Assembly: GCA_003241785.1 (NCBI GenBank)
Contig: QFPW01000004.1
Location: forward strand, 162,121-226,120
Length of the DNA stretch: 64,000 nucleotides
Direction of reading: 5' to 3'
Source of the DNA: Rhodovulum sulfidophilum
Lineage (GTDB): Bacteria; Pseudomonadota; Alphaproteobacteria; Rhodobacterales; Rhodobacteraceae
Numbering within the stretch: the stretch's first letter is position 1; each line of letters begins with the position of its first letter. Under the pieces are notes generated by a model. The model saw nothing but the letters and a program-made list of their open reading frames with translations, made no database searches and had not been told where the DNA came from. Of the stretch, positions 27,312-34,950 are shown piece by piece. The position numbers were made by a program, and so were the translations under genes.

Positions 27312-27332
27312 GGCGCGGCGGACGCGCGGGTC

Positions 27333-27393
27333 GGCGGACCGAGGTCCGCCATCCCTTGGCGCGTCCCGATCGTAGGGCGGACCTCGGTCCGCC
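27333..27393. repeat. Perfect 18-bp inverted repeat
   Basis: Arms 27333-27350 (GGCGGACCGAGGTCCGCC) and 27376-27393 are exact reverse complements, separated by 25 bp. The pair lies between the convergent hisH and DUF2147 genes. Each arm is itself nearly palindromic, so several folds are possible. It may work as a bidirectional terminator or be a dispersed palindromic repeat; there is no T run. Confidence 0.75.
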
Positions 27394-27399
27394 GCCCGC

Positions 27400-27780
27400 T
27401 CAGTTCAGCCGGGTCCAGAGCTGCGAGCGGCAGAAGACGGCGATGCAGCCCTTCACCTTCAGCCCGGCGCCGTCCAGCCGCATCGACCCGGCGTAGCTGT
27501 CGCCGGTATCGGGCGCCACGATCGTGCCGGAGTCCCAGCCGCCGTCGCCGTCGGGCAGCATGCCGGTCATCAGCACCTGACCGACGAGCTCGGTCTTGCG
27601 CGTGTTGTGGGCCGCCGCGACCGTGCCGCAGAGCGCCTCGCCGCAGGGGGCGATGCGCACGTCGAGATAGGCCTGCCGCGCGCCCACCGCCTCGGTCCGC
27701 CACAGGCCGACGGGGGAATCCCCCGAGGCGAGCGCCGGCGGCGCCAGAAAAACCATCGCCAGCAGAACCCGTCGCACCAT
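27400..27780 (-). CDS. DUF2147 family secreted protein
   Basis: A 126-residue exported protein. Residues 1-20 form a signal peptide (VLLAMVFLAPPALA). The mature part starts SPVGLWRTE and carries the family pattern YLDVRIAPCGEALCGTVA and GCIAVFCRSQLWTRL at the end, with two cysteine pairs. The function of DUF2147 is unknown. The ATG at 27780 has GGAGGG upstream; a second ATG at 27792 contains that site. It lies on the opposite strand between hisH and the RTX gene. Confidence 0.88.
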   Translation of the reverse strand: MVRRVLLAMVFLAPPALASGDSPVGLWRTEAVGARQAYLDVRIAPCGEALCGTVAAAHNTRKTELVGQVLMTGMLPDGDGGWDSGTIVAPDTGDSYAGSMRLDGAGLKVKGCIAVFCRSQLWTRLN

Positions 27781-27940
27781 GCGGCCCTCCATCCTCGGGC
27801 CAGACTACGCCTCGCGGCCCGGCGGTCAACGCCCCGCGCGCGGCGATCGGCGAAAGATCGCGCGAGGCCCGGGCGGCGTTAGCCGGGCGTCAAGCTTCCG
27901 GCGCGACAAGGGAGGCTCGCATCCGACCGGGAGTTCGTTC

Positions 27941-28633
27941 ATGGCGACGCTGCGCTTTCTGCGGGCCTTCGACATCCGTGATCTGCCCGCGGGCCTCGCG
28001 GCCCTCGGCGCCGAGCGGCTCCCGCCGGACGACGGCGCGCTCCGGCTCGTCGCCGAGGCGGGGCCGGAGGTGACCTACCGGCCCAAGGTGGCGGCGGCCG
28101 CGCCGGTCGAGGCGGCCACGCTCTGGCGCGGGGCGACCGGGATCGCCGAGATGACTGACCTCGGCATCCCTGGACTCGTCCTCGCCGGCAAAGGCGGCGG
28201 GGCGCTGGCCCGGCTCATCCTGCGCGGCGACGACCGGATCGCGGGATCGGCCGGCGACGACCGGCTGCTCGGCTTCGCGGGCGACGACACGCTGACGGGC
28301 GGCGGCGGCGCCGATCTCATGACCGGCGGCGCGGGCGCCGATACCTTCCGCTTCCGGGCGCTCGGCGACTCGCCGGCGGTGGCCGCTGACCGGATCACCG
28401 ATTTCACCCCCGGTTTCGACCGGATCGACCTGCGCGCCATCGACGCCGTCCGCGGCGCGCCGGGCGATCAGCCCTTCGCCTTCGTCGGGGGCGCGGCCTT
28501 CTCCGGCGCGGCGGGCGAGCTGCGCTGGCATGGCGGCGCGCTCCGGGGCGACGTCGACGGCGATGGCGCCGCCGATTTCGTGCTGCGCCTCGGCGGCGAC
28601 TCCCGGCCCGCGGCCGACGACCTGCTGCTCTGA
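27941..28633 (+). CDS. Short RTX-type calcium-binding protein
   Basis: A 230-residue protein paralogous to the one at 7104-8120. The first 90 residues are unassigned. Residues about 95-135 hold a short run of nonapeptide repeats (GDDRIAGSAGDDRLLGFAGD and GGGGADLMTGGAGADTF). The C-terminal 100 residues repeat the pattern of the first protein: DRITDFTPGFDRIDLRAID, AFSGAAGELR, GDVDGDGAADF and a DLLL end. No Sec signal is visible; type I secretion is likely. It sits inside the histidine cluster, between hisH and hisA, and its ATG follows GGAGTTCGTTC. Confidence 0.8.
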   Translation: MATLRFLRAFDIRDLPAGLAALGAERLPPDDGALRLVAEAGPEVTYRPKVAAAAPVEAATLWRGATGIAEMTDLGIPGLVLAGKGGGALARLILRGDDRIAGSAGDDRLLGFAGDDTLTGGGGADLMTGGAGADTFRFRALGDSPAVAADRITDFTPGFDRIDLRAIDAVRGAPGDQPFAFVGGAAFSGAAGELRWHGGALRGDVDGDGAADFVLRLGGDSRPAADDLLL

Positions 28634-28711
28634 GCGGGCGGCGCGCGGGGCTTTTGCATTCCCCCGCGGCAGGCGTTACGAGGAGCGCGACCGAGAGCCG
28701 GAGCGCGTGCC

Positions 28712-29431
28712 ATGATCCTCTATCCCGCCATCGACCTGAAGGACGGCCAGTGCGTGCGCCTGCTGCGTGGCGACATGGAGGCCGCGACCGTCTTCGGCGC
28801 GGATCCCGCCGCGCAGGCCCGCGCCTTCGCCGGGGCCGGCTGCCGCTGGCTCCATCTCGTCGACCTCAACGGCGCCTTCGAGGGCCATCCGGTCAACGCC
28901 GCCGCCGTCGAGGCGATCCTCGCGGCGGTCGATGTCCCGGTCCAGCTCGGCGGCGGCATCCGCGACCGCGCGACGATCGACCGCTGGCTCGACCGCGGCG
29001 TCGCCCGGGTGATCCTCGGCACCGTCGCGGTGCGCGACCCCGATCTCGTCCGCGCCGCCGCGGCCGCCTGCCCGGGCAAGATCGCGGTCGGCATCGACGC
29101 CCGCGGCGGCAAGGTGGCGGTCCAGGGCTGGGCGGAGGCGACCGAGACCGAGGCGGTCGATCTCGCCCGCCGCTTCGAGGACGCGGGCGTCGCCGCGATC
29201 ATCTATACCGACATCGACCGCGACGGCGCGATGGAGGGGCCGAACGTGCCGGCGACCGAGGCGCTCGCGCGCGCCGTCTCGATCCCCGTCATCGCCTCGG
29301 GCGGCGTCTCCTCGATCGAGGACCTGCGCGCCCTGAAGGCGCTCGACATCCTTGACGGCGCCATCTCCGGGCGCGCTCTCTACGAGGGCAAGATCGACCT
29401 CGCCGAGGCGGTCCGCCTGCTCGACGCCTGA
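28712..29431 (+). CDS. hisA: ProFAR isomerase (phosphoribosylformimino-AICAR-P isomerase)
   Basis: A 239-residue TIM-barrel enzyme of histidine synthesis. The first strand YPAIDLKDGQCVRL carries the catalytic aspartate (D8 region), and YTDIDRDGAMEGPN carries the second aspartate. Phosphate-binding GGGIRD and SGGVSS loops are intact. The half-barrel duplication with HisF is evident. It lies 12 bp before a LysE-type gene, which in turn overlaps hisF, so hisA, LysE, hisF and hisE form one operon. Confidence 0.97.
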   Translation: MILYPAIDLKDGQCVRLLRGDMEAATVFGADPAAQARAFAGAGCRWLHLVDLNGAFEGHPVNAAAVEAILAAVDVPVQLGGGIRDRATIDRWLDRGVARVILGTVAVRDPDLVRAAAAACPGKIAVGIDARGGKVAVQGWAEATETEAVDLARRFEDAGVAAIIYTDIDRDGAMEGPNVPATEALARAVSIPVIASGGVSSIEDLRALKALDILDGAISGRALYEGKIDLAEAVRLLDA

Positions 29432-29442
29432 GGGAGGATCCC

Positions 29443-30063
29443 ATGGCCTTTGAGACCTGGCTCGCCTTCGTCGCCACCTCGGTGGCGCTGCTCGTGATCC
29501 CGGGGCCGACGATCCTGCTCGTCGTCTCCTACGCGCTCGGCCGCGGTTGGAAGGTCGCGACGCCGGTCTCGGCCGGGGTGGCGCTCGGCGATCTCACGGC
29601 GATGACACTCTCGATGCTCGGCGTCGGCGCGCTCCTCGCGGGCTCGGCCGCGCTCTTCACCGCGCTGAAATGGGTCGGCGCCGCCTATCTCGTCTGGCTC
29701 GGGGTGAAGCTCTGGCGCGCCGGCGCCACGCTCGAGACCGAGGCGCGGACCGAGACAGTGGCGCCCGGCCGGATGCTGGCGCATGCCTGGCTCGTCACCA
29801 CGCTCAACCCGAAGTCGATCGTCTTCTTCGTCGCCTTCCTGCCGCAGTTCCTCGACCCGGCCCGGCCGTTCTGGCCGCAGATGGCGATCTTCGAGGCCAC
29901 CTTCGTCACGCTCGCCTTCGCCAACGCCTTCGGCTACGCGCTGCTCGCGGCGCGGGCGCGGCGGCTCGCGACCAGCCGCCGGGCGATCCGGATCGTCAAC
30001 CGCGCGGGCGGCACCGCGCTCATCGCCGCCGGCGCCGCCGCGGTCACCATGAGGACCGCCTGA
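29443..30063 (+). CDS. LysE/RhtB family translocator
   Basis: A 206-residue, six-helix inner-membrane exporter. The N-terminus (LAFVATSVALLVIPGPTILL) has the family's PGPT motif, followed by GRGWKVATPVSAGVALGD and AAYLVWLGVKLWRAG. The NPKSIVFFVAFLPQF motif is near residue 122. Its stop overlaps the hisF start by one base (TGATG), and it lies 12 bp after hisA. It could export histidine, another amino acid or an intermediate; location in the his operon suggests overflow export, which is inference. Confidence 0.92.
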   Translation: MAFETWLAFVATSVALLVIPGPTILLVVSYALGRGWKVATPVSAGVALGDLTAMTLSMLGVGALLAGSAALFTALKWVGAAYLVWLGVKLWRAGATLETEARTETVAPGRMLAHAWLVTTLNPKSIVFFVAFLPQFLDPARPFWPQMAIFEATFVTLAFANAFGYALLAARARRLATSRRAIRIVNRAGGTALIAAGAAAVTMRTA

Positions 30064-30827
30064 TGCTGAAGACCCGGCTCATCCCCTGCCTCGACGTCCG
30101 CGAGGGCCGCGTCGTGAAGGGCGTCAATTTCGTCGACCTGATCGACGCCGGCGACCCGGTCGAGGCGGCGCGCGCCTATGACGCCGCCGGCGCCGACGAG
30201 CTCTGCTTCCTCGACATCGCCGCCTCGCTCGAGAACCGGGGCACGCTTCTCGACCTCGCCTCGCGCACGGCGGAACAGTGCTTCATGCCGCTGACCGTCG
30301 GCGGCGGGGTGCGCACGCCCGAGGACGTGCGCGCGCTCCTGCTCGCGGGCGCCGACAAGGTGAGCTTCAACACGGCGGCGGTGAACACGCCCGATGTGAT
30401 CAACGCGAGCGCGAACAAGTTCGGCGCGCAGTGCATCGTGGTCGCGATCGACGCCAAGACCGTCAGCCCGGGCAAGTGGGAGATCTTCACCCACGGCGGC
30501 ACCAAGCGCACGGGCATCGACGCGGTGGCATTCGCGAAGGACATGGCGGCGCGCGGCGCGGGCGAGATCCTCCTGACCTCGATGGACCGCGACGGGACCA
30601 AGGCGGGGTACAATCTCGCGCTGACGCGCGCGGTGGCGGACGCGGTGCCGGTGCCGGTGATCGCCTCGGGCGGGGTCGGCACGCTCGAGCATCTCGTCGA
30701 GGGCGTGACCGAGGGCCATGCCTCGGCGGTGCTCGCCGCCTCGATCTTCCATTTCGGCGCCTATTCGATCGGCGAGGCCAAGGCCGCGATGGCCGCCGCC
30801 GGGATCCCGGTGAGGCCGGTCCGATGA
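30063..30827 (+). CDS. hisF: Imidazole glycerol phosphate synthase, cyclase subunit
   Basis: A 254-residue TIM-barrel synthase that uses HisH-derived ammonia to make imidazole glycerol phosphate and AICAR. The catalytic aspartates are in IPCLDVREGRVVKGVNF (D11) and in the VVAIDAKT region (about D130). The phosphate loops GGGVRTPED and SGGVGTLEH are intact. It overlaps both the LysE gene and hisE (ATGA), so translation is coupled. Confidence 0.98.
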   Translation: MLKTRLIPCLDVREGRVVKGVNFVDLIDAGDPVEAARAYDAAGADELCFLDIAASLENRGTLLDLASRTAEQCFMPLTVGGGVRTPEDVRALLLAGADKVSFNTAAVNTPDVINASANKFGAQCIVVAIDAKTVSPGKWEIFTHGGTKRTGIDAVAFAKDMAARGAGEILLTSMDRDGTKAGYNLALTRAVADAVPVPVIASGGVGTLEHLVEGVTEGHASAVLAASIFHFGAYSIGEAKAAMAAAGIPVRPVR

Positions 30828-31144
30828 GCGACGTCCTCGCCCGGCTCGCCGAGACGATCGCCGCCCGCGCCGGGGCGGATCCCGCGAGCTCGCATACCGC
30901 GAAGCTGCTCGCCAGGGGGCCGGCGAAATGCGCCGAGAAATTCGGCGAGGAGGCGGTCGAGGCGATCGTCGCCGCCGCCCAGGGCGACCGCGCCAACCTC
31001 GTCTACGAGGCGGGCGACGTCGTCTATCACCTGATGGTCATGCTCCGCGCCGGCGGCGTGGCCTGGTCCGAGGTGCTGGCCGAGCTCGAGCGCCGCGAGG
31101 GCACCTCGGGCGTCGCGGAGAAGGCGGCGCGGCCGAAGGCGTGA
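30824..31144 (+). CDS. hisE: Phosphoribosyl-ATP diphosphatase
   Basis: A 106-residue HisE that hydrolyses phosphoribosyl-ATP to phosphoribosyl-AMP. The all-alpha MazG-like fold is marked by CAEKFGEEAVEAIVAAAQGD and VYEAGDVVYHLMVMLRAGG, with the metal-binding EExxE and ExxD pattern (KFGEEAVE and YEAGD). It is the stand-alone form; hisI is not in this window. It is the last gene of hisA-LysE-hisF-hisE and is followed by a terminator-like hairpin. Confidence 0.96.
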   Translation: MSDVLARLAETIAARAGADPASSHTAKLLARGPAKCAEKFGEEAVEAIVAAAQGDRANLVYEAGDVVYHLMVMLRAGGVAWSEVLAELERREGTSGVAEKAARPKA

Positions 31145-31167
31145 GGCCCGGCGCGTCGGTCGCGGGC

Positions 31168-31194
31168 CCCGGCGTCGCTTCCCTCGACGCCGGG
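31168..31194. terminator. Hairpin between convergent hisE and thioesterase genes
   Basis: Arms 31168-31177 (CCCGGCGTCG) and 31185-31194 pair perfectly over 10 bp with a 7-nt loop. The site separates convergent genes. No T run is seen, so termination efficiency is uncertain. Confidence 0.5.
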
Positions 31195-31204
31195 CTCCGG
31201 CGCA

Positions 31205-32035
31205 TCACCCGGCCTCATCGGATCGCAAGGCGCGCAGGAAATCCGGCAGGTCGACCGCCCGCCGCGCCGTCAGGTCGACCGTCACCAGCCGGTGGGCGAC
31301 CTCGGCGACCGGCGCGCCGGCGGTGGTCTCGAGCCGGTGCCGGGTCGCGAAGGACCTGCGCCCGACGCCCGCGACGCGCGAGCGCGCGCGAAGCAGGTCG
31401 CCGGCGGCGCAGGGGCCAAGGCGCGTCGTCCGGGTCTCGACCGCCATCCGGCCGATGCCGTGCCCGGTCTCGAAGGCGCGGGTGAAGCCGAGCCCGCTCA
31501 GGAGCCCGTGCAACCCGTAGGCGACCCGGCGGATGATCTCCTCGGCCCGGAGCGCGCCGGCGTGGTCGAGCTCCGCCGGCCGCACCGGCCCGACCTCGGC
31601 GAGCTGGCCGGCCGGCTCGGCGGCCGACCAGTCGACCGGTTGCGCGGCCGCGCGCGGCGTGGCGATCCGGACCACGTCGGCCGGGGCCGCGGGAAGCTGC
31701 TCCGCCCCGGTTCCGGGCAGGTCGATCGCGGTCGCCGACAGCCCCTCCTCGCCGCTCAGCAGATGCAGGACCGCCCCCGCGAAGGCCCCCTCGGCGATCC
31801 GCGCCGAGCGCAGCCCGACGGCGGCGCCGACGAAGAGCTCGCGGTGATAGCGGATATGCCGCGTGACGCAGGCGCCCGCGCCGGGATTGGCGCCGCCGCC
31901 GAGCGTCGCGACGCGCTCCGCCGCCATCTGGAAGCCCGCCGAATAGAACCGGGCGTTCCAGTGGCCGTTGAAATCACATTCCCAGCTCTCGACCCGCGTG
32001 CGCAGGGTCGAGATGCCGATGCCGTCCGTTCGCAT
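31205..32035 (-). CDS. Thioesterase family protein with two hot-dog domains
   Basis: A 276-residue protein made of two hot-dog folds. The first (about 12-110) begins VESWECDFNGHWNARFYSAGF, a 4HBT-like motif with Asp-x-x-x-His. The second (about 150-270) starts with ELDHAGALRAEEIIRRVAYG and includes LGPCAAGDLLRARSRVAGV. Enzymes of this kind hydrolyse acyl-CoA thioesters in the cytoplasm; the acyl chain is unknown. It is transcribed alone, converging on hisE. The ATG at 32035 is the only clear start. Confidence 0.78.
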   Translation of the reverse strand: MRTDGIGISTLRTRVESWECDFNGHWNARFYSAGFQMAAERVATLGGGANPGAGACVTRHIRYHRELFVGAAVGLRSARIAEGAFAGAVLHLLSGEEGLSATAIDLPGTGAEQLPAAPADVVRIATPRAAAQPVDWSAAEPAGQLAEVGPVRPAELDHAGALRAEEIIRRVAYGLHGLLSGLGFTRAFETGHGIGRMAVETRTTRLGPCAAGDLLRARSRVAGVGRRSFATRHRLETTAGAPVAEVAHRLVTVDLTARRAVDLPDFLRALRSDEAG

Positions 32036-32089
32036 GCGCCGCCTTTCCCGAAGCTCTCCGCTCCGAGCTAGCGCCTCGGCGCGGAAAGG

Positions 32090-33892
32090 TCAGCCCCCGC
32101 CGGGCGTTTCGTCGGGAACCACGATCCCCGCCTTGCGCAGCGATCCGATGAACCGCTCGATATCCTCGGGCCGTCCCGCCCGTTCGCGCAGCGTGGCGCG
32201 GAGCCTGCCGGTGTACTCGGGCGCGTTCACCGCGATCCAGTCGCGCTCGCGGTGCGCGCCCTCGACGTCGCCGGCCTCGGCGAGGATCGCCGCCGCCACC
32301 ACGTGGTAGATCGGCGGCGCCTCGAACCGGCTGCCGCGCACCAGATGCGCGGCCTCGGCGTAGTCGCCCGCGATATAGGCGCAGAGCGCCAGCCCGACCT
32401 CGTAATAGGGCAAGGGGCCCGGATTGCGGTCGGTCGCCTCGCGCAGCATCGGGCAACCCTCGTCCCAGCGCCCGGAGAGCGCGAGCCGGAAGCCGTATTC
32501 GCCGAGCAGCTCGGTATCGTTGGGATTGATCGCCCTGGCCACGTCGCCGACGTGGATCGCCCCGTCGTGATCGCCGGAGAAGTAGAGCGCCAGCATCTTG
32601 GCCTGGAGCGCGCGGACGTTGAGCGGGTCGAGCATCAGCGCGTGGCGCGCCTCCCCGACCGCCTGGTCGAGCGTCGTCGGCGCGCCGAACCCCCAGCGCT
32701 GGCCGTCGAGATGGATCTGCGCGAGCAGGCCCCAGGCGGTCGCATTGTCCGGAAAGCGGCGCGTCGCCCCCTCGAGGCACTCGCGGGCGCGGGCGTAGCT
32801 CGCGGGATCGATCGTGGCGCGGAAGGCGAAATAGGCGAGCGTGCAGCCATAGGCGTCGTCGGGCGGCGTCGCGTCGGCCGCGCGCCAGGCCGCGTCGGCC
32901 TGGAAGATCGCGCCGTAGGGCTGGCCGATCGCGGTCGCGATCTCGCCGGCGACGCGGGACTCGGCCGAGAGCGGCCGCTCGACGGCGAGATCGGCGGGAT
33001 AGGTCTGCGCCCAGATCACCGCGCCGTCGGAAAGCCGCAGGAGCCGCGCCTGGACCCGGAGCGCGCCGCCGTCGAGCGCCACGTCGCCGGTCAGCCGGTA
33101 GCGCGCGTGGTCGGCGCCCTCGCCCGGCCCGGCGACGACGACGATGTCCTTGAACCGCGAGACCTCGGCGATCAGCTCGGACGTCAGCCCGGCCGCCGCG
33201 GCGGCGGCGGGTCCCTCCGGCGCGACCGTCTCGAATCCCGCGATCTCGAGCCGCGGAATCCCCGCGTCCTCGGTCGCGAGCAGCGCGCGGCCGCGGTCGA
33301 GCCCGACGCCGAGGAGCACGCCGAGCCCGAGCACCAGCGGCGCGGCGACGAGCGGGAGCCATCGGCGACCCGGCCGGCGGACCGCCGCGGCCGGGGCCGG
33401 CGCGGGGTCGGCGCCGGCGGCGCGCGGGTGGAAGACCGGGGCGTAGCCGCCCTTTGGGATCGTGATCACGATCGGATCGGCGCGGCCCGCCGAGAGATAA
33501 TAGCGGTCGAGCGCGCGGCGCAGGTGCCCCGCCTCGACCCGGACGATCGGATCGGTCTGCGGATCGAACGAGGGATCGCGGCCGAAGACCTCGAGCGCGA
33601 TCGTATAGGCCTTGATCCGGTCGGCGCGGCCGCACAGCGATTCCTCGACGACATGCGCCAGGAACCGCCGGTCGCGGTCGGTCGCGTCGAAGTCCGAACT
33701 GTCGAGAATGCGCCGCAGCTGCCGCCGGCGGGCCTCGGCCTCCCCCGCCGAGGCGGGTCCCGCCCTATTCGGTGCCGCGACAGACAAGTCCGCCCTCCGG
33801 GATGAAGCAGAGCCGACGTCTACTTGCGTCCCGCGCGTTATAACTCCCGAATTTCGTGCCGGCCATACCTGCTTTGCGATCATCGTCGCCAT
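32090..33892 (-). CDS. Membrane-anchored wHTH/TolB-N/TPR regulator-like protein
   Basis: A protein of about 600 residues. Residues about 53-155 resemble the N-terminal winged-helix-like domain often annotated with adenylate cyclases in alphaproteobacteria (FLAHVVEESLCGRADRIKAY, then DPQTDPIVRVEAGHLRRAL and IPKGGY). One transmembrane helix is at 178-197. A TolB N-terminal-like domain follows (about 210-320), then TPR-like helices to about 560. No cyclase domain is present. This CadC-like layout suggests a membrane-bound transcription factor or scaffold. The first 48 residues are low complexity, so the true start may lie further in. It diverges from the outer-membrane gene. Confidence 0.7.
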   Translation of the reverse strand: MATMIAKQVWPARNSGVITRGTQVDVGSASSRRADLSVAAPNRAGPASAGEAEARRRQLRRILDSSDFDATDRDRRFLAHVVEESLCGRADRIKAYTIALEVFGRDPSFDPQTDPIVRVEAGHLRRALDRYYLSAGRADPIVITIPKGGYAPVFHPRAAGADPAPAPAAAVRRPGRRWLPLVAAPLVLGLGVLLGVGLDRGRALLATEDAGIPRLEIAGFETVAPEGPAAAAAAGLTSELIAEVSRFKDIVVVAGPGEGADHARYRLTGDVALDGGALRVQARLLRLSDGAVIWAQTYPADLAVERPLSAESRVAGEIATAIGQPYGAIFQADAAWRAADATPPDDAYGCTLAYFAFRATIDPASYARARECLEGATRRFPDNATAWGLLAQIHLDGQRWGFGAPTTLDQAVGEARHALMLDPLNVRALQAKMLALYFSGDHDGAIHVGDVARAINPNDTELLGEYGFRLALSGRWDEGCPMLREATDRNPGPLPYYEVGLALCAYIAGDYAEAAHLVRGSRFEAPPIYHVVAAAILAEAGDVEGAHRERDWIAVNAPEYTGRLRATLRERAGRPEDIERFIGSLRKAGIVVPDETPGGG

Positions 33893-34068
33893 TCCGCGCC
33901 CGCCATACGACGTTAATTACCCGTGTCCCACTGGCGGCCGGCGCCCGAGCCTGCCCCACTCGGCGCGGGGATCCGCGCGACTCGGGGCGCGGAACCCATC
34001 GCCATCGGGCCGCGCGGCCGGATACTCTGACGGCCGCGCGCGGGAGTCGCGCGAAAGAGGAGACAGGA

Positions 34069-34872
34069 ATGCCAAGGCTGGATCACAGAGAGCGGAGCCG
34101 CGCCGCGCGGCGCGGGGACCGGGCGGGAACGGCGCGCGCGGGGCGGTTCGGCTGCCTCGCCGCCGTGGCGCTCGCCGGCACGCCCGCGGCGGCGGCCGAC
34201 GGCTGGACCTTCGCGGTCTCGCCCTATGCCTGGCTTCCGGGGATCACGACCTCGACCGAGACGCGGCGCGGCCCGGTCCGGACCGAGATGAGCACCGGCG
34301 ACGTGATCTCCGACCTCGACTTCGCCTTCATGGGCGCGGCCGAGGCGCGCAACGGCCGCTGGGGCCTTATCGTCGATTTCATCTACTCCGACCTCACCAG
34401 CGACGCGAGCACGCCGTTCGGCGCGCTCTGGTCCGAGGCCCAGGTCGAGACCAGGCTCTCGGCGACCACCGTCTACGCCGGCTACCGCGTCCTTCAGGAC
34501 GAGAAGGGCTCGCTCGACGTGCTCGCCGGCGGCCGGTTCTACTCGCTCGACCTCGCGCTTTCGCTCAAGCCCGGAAGACTCCCGGGGCGCTCCGCCTCCT
34601 ATGACGACGACTGGGCCGATCCGGTGTTCGGCCTGCGCGGCCGCTACGACTTCGACGGCAAGTGGTTCACGACCGTCGTGGCCGACGCGGGCGGCTTCTC
34701 GGGCGGCTCGGATTCGACCTGGCAGGCGTTCGGCAGCGTCGGCTACCAGTTCAACGACCGCTGGTCGGCCCAGGGCGGTTGGCGCTACCTCGACATTTCC
34801 CGGGAAATCGACGGCAAGGACGTGTCGATCGAGCTCAGCGGACCGCTGGTCGGGCTCACCTACCGGTTCTGA
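34069..34872 (+). CDS. Predicted outer-membrane beta-barrel protein
   Basis: A 267-residue exported protein. A basic N-terminus is followed by a signal peptide that ends near AGTPAAAADG. The mature part alternates short beta strands (WTFAVSPYAWLPGITTST, WGLIVDFIYSDLT, TTVYAGYRVLQ, FTTVVADAGGF, GSVGYQFNDRW) and ends in LTYRF, with the terminal phenylalanine recognised by the BAM complex. The length fits an eight- to ten-strand barrel. AAAGAGGAGA precedes the ATG at 34069; the longer open frame upstream is not coding. Function unknown. Confidence 0.8.
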   Translation: MPRLDHRERSRAARRGDRAGTARAGRFGCLAAVALAGTPAAAADGWTFAVSPYAWLPGITTSTETRRGPVRTEMSTGDVISDLDFAFMGAAEARNGRWGLIVDFIYSDLTSDASTPFGALWSEAQVETRLSATTVYAGYRVLQDEKGSLDVLAGGRFYSLDLALSLKPGRLPGRSASYDDDWADPVFGLRGRYDFDGKWFTTVVADAGGFSGGSDSTWQAFGSVGYQFNDRWSAQGGWRYLDISREIDGKDVSIELSGPLVGLTYRF

Positions 34873-34878
34873 CGATCC

Positions 34879-34909
34879 GTGCTCCCCGGCCTCGGCGACC
34901 GGGGAGCAC
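34879..34909. terminator. Hairpin after the outer-membrane gene
   Basis: Arms 34879-34889 (GTGCTCCCCGG) and 34899-34909 pair perfectly over 11 bp with a 9-nt loop, 7 bp after the stop codon and before the convergent mutarotase gene. CTTCCT follows on the plus strand, a poor U-tract. Terminator function is likely but weakly supported. Confidence 0.6.
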
Positions 34910-34950
34910 CTTCCTCGGCGGGGGGAGCCCGTTCGGAGCGCGCCGCGGGC

